Shown piece after piece: positions 28,058-35,137 of a DNA stretch of 64,000 nucleotides. The DNA comes from Streptomyces sp. NBC_00440. GTDB lineage: Bacteria; Actinomycetota; Actinomycetes; Streptomycetales; Streptomycetaceae. Numbering within the stretch: position 1 is the first letter of the stretch; the number at the start of each line of letters is the position of its first letter. Where the stretch lies: contig NZ_CP107921.1 in the NCBI RefSeq assembly GCF_036014215.1, forward strand, positions 8,119,501 through 8,183,500, given 5' to 3'. A program made the translations under genes and the position numbers. The notes below the pieces were generated by a model. It searched no databases and had not been told where the DNA came from. It was given only the letters and a program-made list of their open reading frames with translations.

Positions 28058-28083
28058 TATACCGTTGGGTGTACCGTTCGGTG
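28058..28083. promoter_or_regulatory. Tandem TetR-type half-sites upstream of the TetR gene
   Basis: TATACC-GTTG-GGTGTA (28058-28073) overlaps a second ACC-GTTC-GGT unit (28073-28082), giving a tandem 12-bp repeat TACCGTT(G/C)GGTG. The layout TATACC-N4-GGTRTA is that of operators recognised by LmrA/YxaF-like TetR proteins, and the same pattern occurs at 35120-35137. Confidence 0.65.
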
Positions 28084-28131
28084 GTGACTATTAACAGTGA
28101 GACCGTGGGCCGGAGAGGTAAGCGGCGGGGT

Positions 28132-28701
28132 ATGAGGCACCTGACGCCGGCTGGTGTGAGGGTCCTTGAGACCGCGTCGCGGCTGTTCTATGAGCAGGGG
28201 ATCCGCGCTGTGGGCGTGGAGGCGATCGCGGACGAGGCGGGTGTCACCAAGAAGACCCTGTATGACTGCTTCGGCTCGAAGGAGGATCTGATCGTCGCGT
28301 ATCTGCGTGCTCGCGATGGTCTGTGGCGTTCTACGTTGGTGAAGCACGCGAACGTTCATGATGCTCCCCCCGGTGAGAAGATCCTCGCGACGTTCAGTGC
28401 CTTGCGTGACTGGATGCGTGAGCGGAACTCGCGGGGGTGTGCCTTTATCAATGCTTCTGTGGAGTTGCCTGAGGATCATCCGGGCCGGGAGGTCGCCCGT
28501 GATCAGAAGGCGTGGCTCTTTGCGTACTTGGAGGATCTCGCGACGCAGGCCCGTGCCCAGGATCCTGCTGCGCTGGCGGCGCAGGTGTTGATCCTTCATG
28601 AGGGGGCTTGTATCGCTGATTCGATGCGGTCGGTGGATAACGCTGTTGACCGTGCTGAGCAGGTGGCAGCTGTTCTGATCGAGAGGGCACTTGCCGAGTG
28701 A
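28132..28701 (+). CDS. TetR-family transcriptional regulator
   Basis: About 189 residues: RVLETASRLFYEQGIRAVG and VEAIADEAGVTKKTLYDCFG form the helix-turn-helix. The rest is an all-helical domain with ...RDWMRERNSRGCAFINASVELP, as in the LmrA/YxaF-like group with a TetR_C C-terminal domain. The open frame extends up to GTG 28069, but that start overlaps the tandem operator; ATG 28132 is preferred because operator and promoter then lie upstream. GAGAGGTAA and GGCGGGG precede it. It probably represses itself and could also control the palindrome at 35120-35137. Confidence 0.87.
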   Translation: MRHLTPAGVRVLETASRLFYEQGIRAVGVEAIADEAGVTKKTLYDCFGSKEDLIVAYLRARDGLWRSTLVKHANVHDAPPGEKILATFSALRDWMRERNSRGCAFINASVELPEDHPGREVARDQKAWLFAYLEDLATQARAQDPAALAAQVLILHEGACIADSMRSVDNAVDRAEQVAAVLIERALAE

Positions 28702-29000
28702 CCCGTGACGGCTCGGCTGTGCCGGGGTATCCGGTCACCGGAGACACGGCCACTTGGCGGGGGAGGGCTCAGTCCCTTCACTGAAATGATCTTGTGTTCA
28801 GTTTGCTCTTCTTGTTTGTTCTGGGCTACGGCGGGTTCAGCTCAGCGCGTCGGTCCTGCCGTTGCCGTCCGAAAGCCGCTCCGCTGCCCGGACGTGGTTC
28901 TGCCGTCCGATGGGGGCTGTCGGGCGGCTGTTGTGCTGTCGGACCGGTGGTCCGTGTCCCGAGCTGGATGACTCGTTTGTTTGTCTGTCGTGGGGTCTGA
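28702..29000. other. Intergenic region up to the IS boundary
   Basis: About 300 bp. TCCGG-TCA-CCGGA (28730-28742) is a short hairpin after the TetR stop and may terminate it. The remainder is AT-richer and contains no supported gene. Confidence 0.3.
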
Positions 29001-29127
29001 GGACTGTCCCGTAACTGCTGGTCACGGAGCTGCCCACCCTGCGGAAACTGTGTAGCTACTGAGTTCGCGCTGCCGGTATCGTCCGGTCTCGCGACCCGCC
29101 ATACCAGCGGTCTACGTTCAGAGAGCG

Positions 29128-29487
29128 ATGCACATGACCAGCCGGCAAGCAACGACGACCCTGTGGCGCCCCACCGGCCCCAAGGAGCTGGATCTGGTTC
29201 GGGAGCTGAACTGGCGTGCCTGGCCGCCCCGGCTGCCCGAGCAGCCGATCTTCTACCCGGTCCTGAACGAGGACTACGCGATCAGGATCGCCCGGGACTG
29301 GAACGTGAAGCACGACGGCGCAGGCTTCGTCACTCGTTTCGAGGTCGAGTCGGAGTTCTTGAGCCGGTATCCCATCCAGCAGGCCGGCGGGCAGACGATC
29401 CTTGAGCTCTGGGTTCCAGCCGAGGAGTTGGACGGCTTCAACGCCCACATCGTCGGCGAGATCCAGTTGGTCCACGAGTTCCGGTGA
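29128..29487 (+). CDS. Small conserved protein of unknown function, IS passenger
   Basis: A 119-residue protein: TTTLWRPTGPKELDLVRELN at the start, then FPRLPEQPIFYPVLNEDYA-like sequence (here PPRLPEQPIFYPVLNEDYA), RIARDWNVKHDGAGFVTRFE, and LELWVPAEELDGFNAHIVGE at the end. It resembles a small actinobacterial family that databases have labelled 'ADP-ribosylation/crystallin J1'; the label is from memory and no activity is known to me. It has no signal peptide. It lies between the IS end at 29001 and the transposase at 29536, only 48 bp before the latter, so it looks like IS cargo. GAGAG precedes ATG 29128. Confidence 0.8.
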   Translation: MHMTSRQATTTLWRPTGPKELDLVRELNWRAWPPRLPEQPIFYPVLNEDYAIRIARDWNVKHDGAGFVTRFEVESEFLSRYPIQQAGGQTILELWVPAEELDGFNAHIVGEIQLVHEFR

Positions 29488-29535
29488 GATGGGGAGGCTT
29501 GCTGGCGGGGCACGCTACGGTGCGATGATCCCGGC

Positions 29536-30099
29536 GTGGCTGGTGTGATCACGGCGTGGGAGCCGTCCAGGACAGCCCCGTTCACCGGGATGAGCCCGCG
29601 CGCCTTCGGAAAGCTGGTGACCGTGCTGCGGCGCGAGGGTGCGAACACGGTCCGCAAGGGTCGGCCGTGGGGCCTTTCCTTGGAGGAGCGGGAGCTGCTG
29701 GTCGCGGCTTACTGGCGCACTAACTTGACGATGCGCCAGCTCGCGCTGCTGTTCGGGGTGCCGAAGTCCGCGGCGGACCGTGTGACCGACCATCTCGGTC
29801 CCATGCTCGGGCTTCAGCCCCGCAAGCGGTTCGCCAAGGACGCCGTGCTCATCGTGGACGACACCCTGGTCCCCACTCGCGACCACACTGTCGCCGAGCA
29901 GTCGAAGAACTACCGCTACTTCACGAACCACCAGCAAGCACACAACAAGTCCCACAAGCAGGTCCGGACCCGCGTCGAGCACACCTTCGCCCGCATGAAG
30001 ACCTGGAAGATCCTCCGCGACTGCCGCCTCAAAGGCGACGGAGTCCACCACGCCATGCGCGGCATCGCCCGCCTGCACAACCTCGCCCTCGCCGGATAG
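29536..30099 (+). pseudogene. IS5-family transposase with internal deletion
   Basis: The frame (187 codons, GTG start) begins with the DDE transposase N-terminus (MSPRAFGKLVTVLRREG, helix-turn-helix LTMRQLALLFGVPKSAADRV) and the first catalytic Asp in LIVDDTLVPTRDH. It then jumps from KNYRYFTNHQ directly to SHKQVRTRVEHTFARMKTW, which carries the catalytic Glu. About 70-80 residues, including the second Asp, are missing, with the frame preserved. The protein cannot be catalytically complete; mobilisation would need a transposase supplied in trans. Confidence 0.88.
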
Positions 30100-30219
30100 C
30101 GAGCGGGACACACGGCGGCCGAGCACGCCCGAGTTGAGCCAAAGATCATTTACGGGACAGCCCTCAGGAGCTGTCCGGCCGATCATGTGACCGTCAGCTG
30201 ATCTGCTCGTGGTTTGGGC

Positions 30220-30717
30220 ATGGGGCGGGGAGAACGTGGCGATCCGTCGGACGCGGAGTGGGAGCGGATACGGCCATTCCTGCCGGTGAGCAATGGGCGA
30301 TGCGGGCGGTGGCGTGATCACCGGCAGGTGATCGACGGGATCCTGCACCGGGTGCGGAGCGGGGTGTGGTGGCGAGATCTGCCGGAGTGGTTCGGTCCTT
30401 GGGAGACGGTCTATGAGCGCCATCGGCTGTGGTCGGCGGGCGGCACCAGGGGGCGCCTCCTGCAGTGGGCTCAGGCCGCAGCCGACGCGGCAGGCCAGAT
30501 CGACTGGAATATTGCGGTGGATTCCACCGTCGTGCGCGCCCACCAACACGCGGCAGGCGCCCGCACCACCCCACCGCCCGTGCCAAAGGGGGGCAAGGTG
30601 ACAGAACACCGGGACGAGACTCCATGGCAGAGCCTGGTCGGCCAGCTGGTGGGGGTGGTGAACGAGGTCAGGGCCTGGGCCGCTCTCGCGGCGGCTTCAC
30701 CAGCAAGATTCCCCTGA
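30220..30717 (+). CDS. IS5-family transposase, orfA
   Basis: The 165-residue frame starts MGRGERGDPSDAEWERIRPF, the DUF4096-type N-terminus of IS427-group transposases. It includes SGVWWRDLPEWFGPWETVYERH and the first catalytic Asp in NIAVDSTVVRAHQH. The ATG at 30220 follows a weak site; a TTG at 30214 is also in frame. After A-AAG-GGG (30585-30591) the frame diverges from the family, and the homologous sequence continues in the -1 frame, so the active transposase should be an OrfAB fusion made by ribosomal slippage. Confidence 0.88.
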   Translation: MGRGERGDPSDAEWERIRPFLPVSNGRCGRWRDHRQVIDGILHRVRSGVWWRDLPEWFGPWETVYERHRLWSAGGTRGRLLQWAQAAADAAGQIDWNIAVDSTVVRAHQHAAGARTTPPPVPKGGKVTEHRDETPWQSLVGQLVGVVNEVRAWAALAAASPARFP

Positions 30718-31154
30718 GCGCCGATGGCCGCTGCCGCCCGCTGTCCCTGCTCGTCACCGCAGGCGAGCGGGCGGACTGTACTCAGTTTGTGCCGGTACTG
30801 GAGAAGATCCGGGTCCCTCGCCTCGGGCTGGGCAGGCCCCGTAAGAAGCCGGACAGCGTCGCGGCCGACAAGGCCTACAGCAATGGCCCCTGCCGCGAGT
30901 ACCTGCGGCGACGGGAAATCCGGCACACCATCCCGGAGAAGAGCGACAGCCGTGCCGCCCGCCTGCGCAAGGGATCGCAAGGCGGACGGCCGCCAGGTTT
31001 CGACGAGGAGCGGTACAAGAAGCGCAACACCGTTGAGCGGGCCATCAACAGACTCAAGAACTCCCGGGCCGTCGCGACGCGATACGACAAGCGCTGCCAG
31101 GTCTTCCTCGGCACGATCACCGTCGCCGTGCTCGTCATTTGGCTACGTTCATGA
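30429..31154 (+). CDS. IS5-family transposase, orfB (read by -1 frameshift)
   Basis: Family-like sequence is present only from about 30585: LGRSRGGFTSKIPLSADGR, the second catalytic Asp in SVAADKAYSNGP, and the catalytic Glu in YKKRNTVERAINRLKNSRA. Codons before 30585 are a shadow of orfA. There is no convincing independent start, which supports expression as a transframe protein with orfA. All three catalytic acids are intact, so this copy may be active. Confidence 0.85.
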   Translation: MVGGRHQGAPPAVGSGRSRRGRPDRLEYCGGFHRRARPPTRGRRPHHPTARAKGGQGDRTPGRDSMAEPGRPAGGGGERGQGLGRSRGGFTSKIPLSADGRCRPLSLLVTAGERADCTQFVPVLEKIRVPRLGLGRPRKKPDSVAADKAYSNGPCREYLRRREIRHTIPEKSDSRAARLRKGSQGGRPPGFDEERYKKRNTVERAINRLKNSRAVATRYDKRCQVFLGTITVAVLVIWLRS

Positions 31155-31171
31155 TCGGTTGACCGACAGGC

Positions 31172-31756
31172 TCAATCCCCTCGGATTCGGGCGTGCAGAT
31201 GCATGTCGTGCCGGCCGTCGTCATGAATGGCCGCACTGCGCTGCGTTCCTTCGAGTAGGTATCCGGACTTGGTGGCAACCCTGCAGGAGGCGTGGTTGCG
31301 CGTCGAATGCTCCAGGTACAGGCGGTGGAAGCCGATCTCATCCAGCGCCCAGGTTGAGAGTGCTGCCATCGCCGACGTCGCAACACCGCGGCCGCGGGCA
31401 GTTGGAAGAACCCAGTAACTGACATCGGCGACACCGTCGTTGAAGTCGAAGCCACGCAGCGCGATCCGGCCGAGGGTCTCACCGTCCTCGCGGGCGACAG
31501 CCCAGTGACCGCCCTTCTCGCTTCCCCAGTCCCGGTGGTAGGCATCGAACCACTCCAGGACGCGCGTCTCCGTCTGAGGGCGGCGCGTGTGCCAGCGGCA
31601 GATCTCATCGTCCTGGTAGGCGGAGAGGAACACTGGAGCGTCAGCCGGTTCCCAAGGTCGCAGCAACAAACCTTGAGCGGCGGGCAGAACGGGCTGAGGG
31701 GAGCCCAAGAGTAGACCGAAGGGAACTGCTGGGGGCGTCGATAATTCGCGAGTCAC
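31172..31756 (-). CDS. GNAT-family N-acetyltransferase
   Basis: About 194 residues of the RimJ/RimL-like GNAT fold: GLLLRPWEPADAPVFLSAYQDD at the start, LGRIALRGFDFNDGVADVSYWV for the central strands, and RGRGVATSAMAALSTWAL as the acetyl-CoA pyrophosphate loop. LYLEHSTRNHASCRVATKSGY ends the fold. It probably acetylates small molecules or a protein N-terminus. The start is uncertain; GTG 31756 is proposed, with in-frame ATGs at 31804 and 31810. Its TGA lies exactly at the IS boundary at 31173, so the original 3' end may have been altered by the insertion. Confidence 0.8.
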   Translation of the reverse strand: MTRELSTPPAVPFGLLLGSPQPVLPAAQGLLLRPWEPADAPVFLSAYQDDEICRWHTRRPQTETRVLEWFDAYHRDWGSEKGGHWAVAREDGETLGRIALRGFDFNDGVADVSYWVLPTARGRGVATSAMAALSTWALDEIGFHRLYLEHSTRNHASCRVATKSGYLLEGTQRSAAIHDDGRHDMHLHARIRGD

Positions 31757-31829
31757 GAGCCATGATCGCCCAACAGCGACGATACAAGTCAAGGCCAGGC
31801 GCATCCCCATCAGACGAACCTTAGACAGT

Positions 31830-31846
31830 GATCGCCGGGACAGCCC
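31830..31846. repeat. Solo IS end
   Basis: The complement reads GGGCTGTCCCGGCGATC, matching the ends of the passenger IS at 29001 and 30163. It abuts the stop codon of the STAND regulator, with CTAA as flank. It probably marks a deleted or recombined IS copy. Confidence 0.6.
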
Positions 31847-33250
31847 TTAGGCGACGAGGGAGGGTTGGGTGGGTGTGGCTGCTGGTTTGACTGTGGGGTG
31901 TATTGCCTTCGTGGGTTGGGGTTGGGTGTCGAGTTTCCGTGCGAGGTCGGCTGCGTAGGCTCGTAGGAGGATGTGCATGTGGTAGTGGTGTTCGTCCTGG
32001 CTTCGGATGAGGTGTGCGCTGGCGAGGCTGTGCAGGAGTCGCGCGGCTTCATTGTGGGTGATGCCTGCGGGGGTGGCGGTGGTGGTGGCGTCGATGAGGT
32101 GGCCGGGGAGTATGCCTAGGAGGCGGAACATACGGGCGCTCTGTTCGTCGAGTGCTTTGTAGCTGGTGTCGAAGGCGTTGCGGAGTGCGATGTCGCCTTC
32201 GGCGAGGTTGAGGCGGGCGTGTTCGGGTTTGAGTTCGGTGGCGAGCGTGTCGGCGCTGTGGTGTTGGTGGCTGACGATGTGTTCGGCGGCGAGGACCAGT
32301 GCGAGGGGGAGGTGTCCGCAGCGTTCTGCCAGGACGGTTACTGCGCTGGGGCCGGCGTCGGCGCGTGTGTCGCCTATGATCGCGCGGATCAGCATGGCGG
32401 CCTCGGGCTGGCACAGTTCTGCCAGTGGGAGGGTGGTGGCGTCGACGCGGGACATGAGTCCCGGCAGGCGTGAGCGGCTGGTGACTATGACGGCGCATCC
32501 TGGTGAGCCGGGCAGCAGGGGATAGATCTGCTGGGCGTTGGCGGCGTTGTCCAGGACGAGCAGTATTTCGCGGCCGTGGAGGAAGGAGCGGAAGGTGGCG
32601 GCCCTTTGGTCCAGGTCTGTGGGGATGCGGTCGGTCGGTACGCCCACGGCGCGGAGCAGGTCTTCGAGGACGTCGTGGGGGGCTGCTGCGGTTCCTGGCT
32701 CGGGGCCCTGGAGGTTGACGAAGAGTTGCCCGTCGGTGAAGTGGCCGTCGTTGACGGCCCGGTGTGCCGCTTGTACGGCGAGTGCGGTTTTGCCGACGCC
32801 CGGTGGTCCGCTGATGAGTGCGACGGGTAAGGCAAGGGAGTGCTGGTCGCCGGGGAGTAGCCTTTTGAGGCGGGTCAGGTGGTCACGCCGTCCCACGAAG
32901 TTCTTTTTGGCCGGGGGAAGTTGGGCGGGCTGGATCCATCCTTGCTGATGGCGGGAGGCGGCTTCGAGGGCTGAGGCGATGGTGGTGAAGGTGTTTCCGA
33001 CGTCGAGTTCCCTGTCGCAGGCCTCTGCGAAGCTGACCGAGGGAGGTCGTTTGTCGGTTTCGATCTTGCTGACGTGGCCCCGGTTGAAGTGTACGAGGGC
33101 GGCGAGTTGTGTGAGGGAGAGTCCTCGCTGTGTGCGGTGGGCCCGGAGCAGTTGCCCGAATGTTGCCGGACCGCCGGTACGCGGCGGGTAGCCGGCATCC
33201 GTGTGGGAAGGCCGGGTTGTTGTTGATCCCTGCGCTGGTTCCCGTACCAC
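31847..33250 (-). CDS. HTH and NB-ARC (STAND-type) transcriptional regulator
   Basis: The 467-residue protein has an XRE helix-turn-helix near residues 28-75 (FGQLLRAHRTQRGLSLTQLA, then FNRGHVSKIETDKRPPS). A P-loop NTPase of the NB-ARC/AfsR type follows: ISGPPGVGKTALAVQAAH (Walker A), ILLVLDNAANAQQIYPLL (Walker B) and VIVTSRSRLPGL. The arm domain runs to the C-terminus; no TPR or BTAD domain remains, so it is short for AfsR-like proteins. Such proteins switch genes, often secondary metabolism, in an ATP-dependent way. GTG 33250 has GGGGGC 6 bases upstream. It is the nearest regulator to the sulfur/methyl cluster. Its TAA abuts an IS end. Confidence 0.88.
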   Translation of the reverse strand: MVREPAQGSTTTRPSHTDAGYPPRTGGPATFGQLLRAHRTQRGLSLTQLAALVHFNRGHVSKIETDKRPPSVSFAEACDRELDVGNTFTTIASALEAASRHQQGWIQPAQLPPAKKNFVGRRDHLTRLKRLLPGDQHSLALPVALISGPPGVGKTALAVQAAHRAVNDGHFTDGQLFVNLQGPEPGTAAAPHDVLEDLLRAVGVPTDRIPTDLDQRAATFRSFLHGREILLVLDNAANAQQIYPLLPGSPGCAVIVTSRSRLPGLMSRVDATTLPLAELCQPEAAMLIRAIIGDTRADAGPSAVTVLAERCGHLPLALVLAAEHIVSHQHHSADTLATELKPEHARLNLAEGDIALRNAFDTSYKALDEQSARMFRLLGILPGHLIDATTTATPAGITHNEAARLLHSLASAHLIRSQDEHHYHMHILLRAYAADLARKLDTQPQPTKAIHPTVKPAATPTQPSLVA

Positions 33251-33722
33251 TTCAAGCCCCCAGAATCGTACAGATCGTCTAGAGCGGCCAGCTCCGGAGC
33301 GGAGTTGGTGGGATGCCGTGCGTACTTCAGATGCTGATTGGGCTCCCGACCCGCTCGGTGCAGGCGGCGGGGGCTGCAGGCTCGGTGGTCCAGGTCGTGG
33401 TTGCGAACTGGCTCGGGCGGGGCTGCCTATGTGTATCCAGGTGTCCACCGGCGCACTCGGCGTCGGATGTGCTGGTGGGTATCCGGATGACGACGTTGTC
33501 AGAGCCCGGGCCCCGCCCCAGGGGCCGGGAGTTGTCCGCCGGTAACATCTGTGGCGCGCAGATGCCGGGACGGAACATCGTGCCCACGTTCCTCTGCGTC
33601 CTCTGCGTTCCGCTATGCGGTTCTGCGTTGTCCATGTGGCGGCGCGGGCCTGTCACGTTGCTCGTGCCGCTTGGGCCGCTCGGGGCTGGGACATCGGACG
33701 GCTGGGAGGGCGGCTGTGTCGC
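33251..33722. other. Intergenic region between regulator and mtnD-like gene
   Basis: About 470 bp. TCGTACAGATCGTCTAGA at 33265-33282 could hold the regulator promoter. The rest is open in several frames but without ribosome sites or family-like sequence. A CTCTGCGT motif is repeated near 33590-33610. Confidence 0.3.
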
Positions 33723-34274
33723 TCATGGTGCGACTGTCAGTTCGTCGAAGGCCGGGAACCGGGCGGCGATGCTGTCCGGCAGGAACCGGGCGGCGCAGCC
33801 GTTGTCATCCTGGAAGAAGCGGACCGCGGTGTAGTTCGGTCGTGTCCCTGCGTCGAACCAGTGCTTCGTCCGGCTGGGTATGGACAGCAGATCTCCTGCT
33901 GTGCAGAGCATCGCGTGTACCTGACCGGCGACGTGGAGGTAGAAGCAGCCGGCTCCAGCTACGACGAAGCGCACGAGGTCCTCGTCGTGGAAGTGCTCCT
34001 TGTGCCGGGGCTGGCCGGGACCGGGCGAGGTGGGGGTCATGCGTGCGATGTCGACGACCCGGTGGTTGCTCTCGGCGCTGACGTGATCGATGTGGCTCCG
34101 GTAGGCATTCATGATGGTGGAGTCGTCCGCGTCGGCGGGGAGCCGGCGGGCGGCGTGCCATCGCGCGAAGCGCACACCGATTCTGAGCAGTTCTTTGCGG
34201 ATGACGTCCAGGTCGTCGCTGTGCACGGTGATCGTCTGCGGTGCGTCCTCCGGCATGATCTGCAGCAGCGTCAC
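33723..34274 (-). CDS. Acireductone dioxygenase-like cupin (MtnD paralogue, altered metal site)
   Basis: The 183-residue cupin aligns with acireductone dioxygenase over its whole length: VRFARWHAARRLPADADDST, GCFYLHVAGQVHAMLCTAGD, then SIPSRTKHWFDAGTRPNYTAVRFF with the fourth ligand His. True MtnD uses H-x-H-x3-E-x-R plus that His to bind Fe or Ni; here the motif reads HFHDEDLVRF, so Leu replaces the metal-binding Glu. Either a neighbouring acid compensates or the site is three-His. The function may therefore differ from methionine salvage. GTG 34274 overlaps the stop of the mtnB-like gene (GTGA), so the two are translationally coupled. Confidence 0.85.
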   Translation of the reverse strand: MTLLQIMPEDAPQTITVHSDDLDVIRKELLRIGVRFARWHAARRLPADADDSTIMNAYRSHIDHVSAESNHRVVDIARMTPTSPGPGQPRHKEHFHDEDLVRFVVAGAGCFYLHVAGQVHAMLCTAGDLLSIPSRTKHWFDAGTRPNYTAVRFFQDDNGCAARFLPDSIAARFPAFDELTVAP

Positions 34275-34942
34275 CGGGCACTCACCTTGGCCGTGCCGGG
34301 CTCGTCGGCGCCCGTCAGCAGGAGCAGGTGGCTGAGTTCCTCGACGCACTCCAGCCTGTTGCGCGCTTCGTCGATGTCGCGGCCGAAGGAGAACATGCCG
34401 TCGCGGTCGATGAGCAGAGCAGGCGGGGTGTCGGCGGCCGGATCATCGAGGAGGGCCGTCACGTCGTCGGCGATGAGGGACGCGTCCAGGTGGTTCGCGA
34501 CGATGGGCAGTACGACCAGGCGGGGGTCCGGTACGTCGAGGCTCTTCGCCATTTCCATTTCCTCGAAGACCACTTGGCCGGTGCGGTCGGCGCCGGCGGT
34601 CCGGGTGGCAAGTGCTGTGGACCACGGTGCGTGTGCGTGGATCACTGCTCCGCAGCCGGGCAGCCGCCGGTAGAGCGCGAGGTGTACCGGGGTTTCGGCG
34701 GGCGGCCATTCGCTCTCTCCGAGCAGCGGCAGCCCTTTGAACGGGTCGACCATCACCGTGTCCTGATCGGTCATCACCCTCTTGCTCAGGTCGCCTGCGG
34801 TGATCATGACCGCTTCACCCGACCTGACCGAGACGCTGCCGAACGTTCCGGGCATCCACCCGCGCCGGTACAGGGACTGGCAGGCGGCCGAGAGGTGTTC
34901 ACGCTGCAGCTCGGCATCCTCGCTGATGCATACGGGTTTCAC
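34271..34942 (-). CDS. Class II aldolase-family protein, MtnB-like (third Zn ligand replaced)
   Basis: The 223-residue product matches methylthioribulose-1-phosphate dehydratase: RGWMPGTFGSVSVR, the substrate loop LSKRVMTDQDTVMVD, and VIHAHAPWSTALATR with two Zn His. The third Zn His, normally in a (R/G)HG(V/L)Y-WG motif, reads DRDGMFSFGRD here, so Asp takes its place. MtnB acts in the methionine salvage pathway before the MtnC and MtnD steps; no mtnA, mtnC, mtnK or mtnP is nearby. AGGAGGAGAGGGCCT before GTG 34942 is a very strong site. First gene of a two-gene operon with the MtnD-like cupin. Confidence 0.85.
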   Translation of the reverse strand: MKPVCISEDAELQREHLSAACQSLYRRGWMPGTFGSVSVRSGEAVMITAGDLSKRVMTDQDTVMVDPFKGLPLLGESEWPPAETPVHLALYRRLPGCGAVIHAHAPWSTALATRTAGADRTGQVVFEEMEMAKSLDVPDPRLVVLPIVANHLDASLIADDVTALLDDPAADTPPALLIDRDGMFSFGRDIDEARNRLECVEELSHLLLLTGADEPGTAKVSAR

Positions 34943-35119
34943 AGGCCCTCTCCTCCTGCGCGGGGCGACGGGTCTGTTCTCGTGCACCGGCTGCCTTCCT
35001 GCTGCCGTTGCGGTGGATCAACAGCGCGCGGTCCGGGGAGGTTCAGGGCCCCTGGAGTCGCCTGGCCGGACTGATGGAGCGACACGCGTGCATCTCCTTC
35101 GCGTGAGCGGAACGGTGAG

Positions 35120-35137
35120 CTATACCAACCGGTATAG
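35120..35137. promoter_or_regulatory. Palindromic operator upstream of the mtnB/mtnD-like pair
   Basis: CTATACC-AACC-GGTATAG, a perfect 7-bp inverted repeat, AT-rich against its surroundings, 178 bp upstream of the mtnB-like start and on the methyltransferase side too. It shares the TATACC-N4-GGTRTA pattern with the site upstream of the TetR gene at 28132. Confidence 0.7.

Larger units (their letters stand above)
29001..30163 (+). mobile_element. Degenerate IS5-family element with a passenger gene
   Basis: The left end, GGACTGTCCCGTAA (29001-29014), and the right end, complement GGGCTGTCCCGTAA (to 30163), are inverted repeats, each flanked outward by CTGA. Inside lie a 119-residue non-transposase gene and an internally deleted IS5-type transposase. 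Flanking bases do not form a matching target duplication (TGA left, TCA right), so the ends may have been rearranged. Further copies of this end occur at 31830-31846 and 48412-48426. Confidence 0.65.
30168..31173 (+). mobile_element. IS5-family element (IS427-like, two ORFs)
   Basis: About 1 kb with imperfect terminal inverted repeats, GAGCTGTCCGGCCGATCATG at the left and the complement of GAGCCTGTCGG-TCAACC-GATCATG at the right. It contains overlapping orfA and orfB in the -1 relation, with an intact DDE triad. It begins 5 bp after the right end of the passenger IS. No clear target duplication is visible. Confidence 0.75.
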
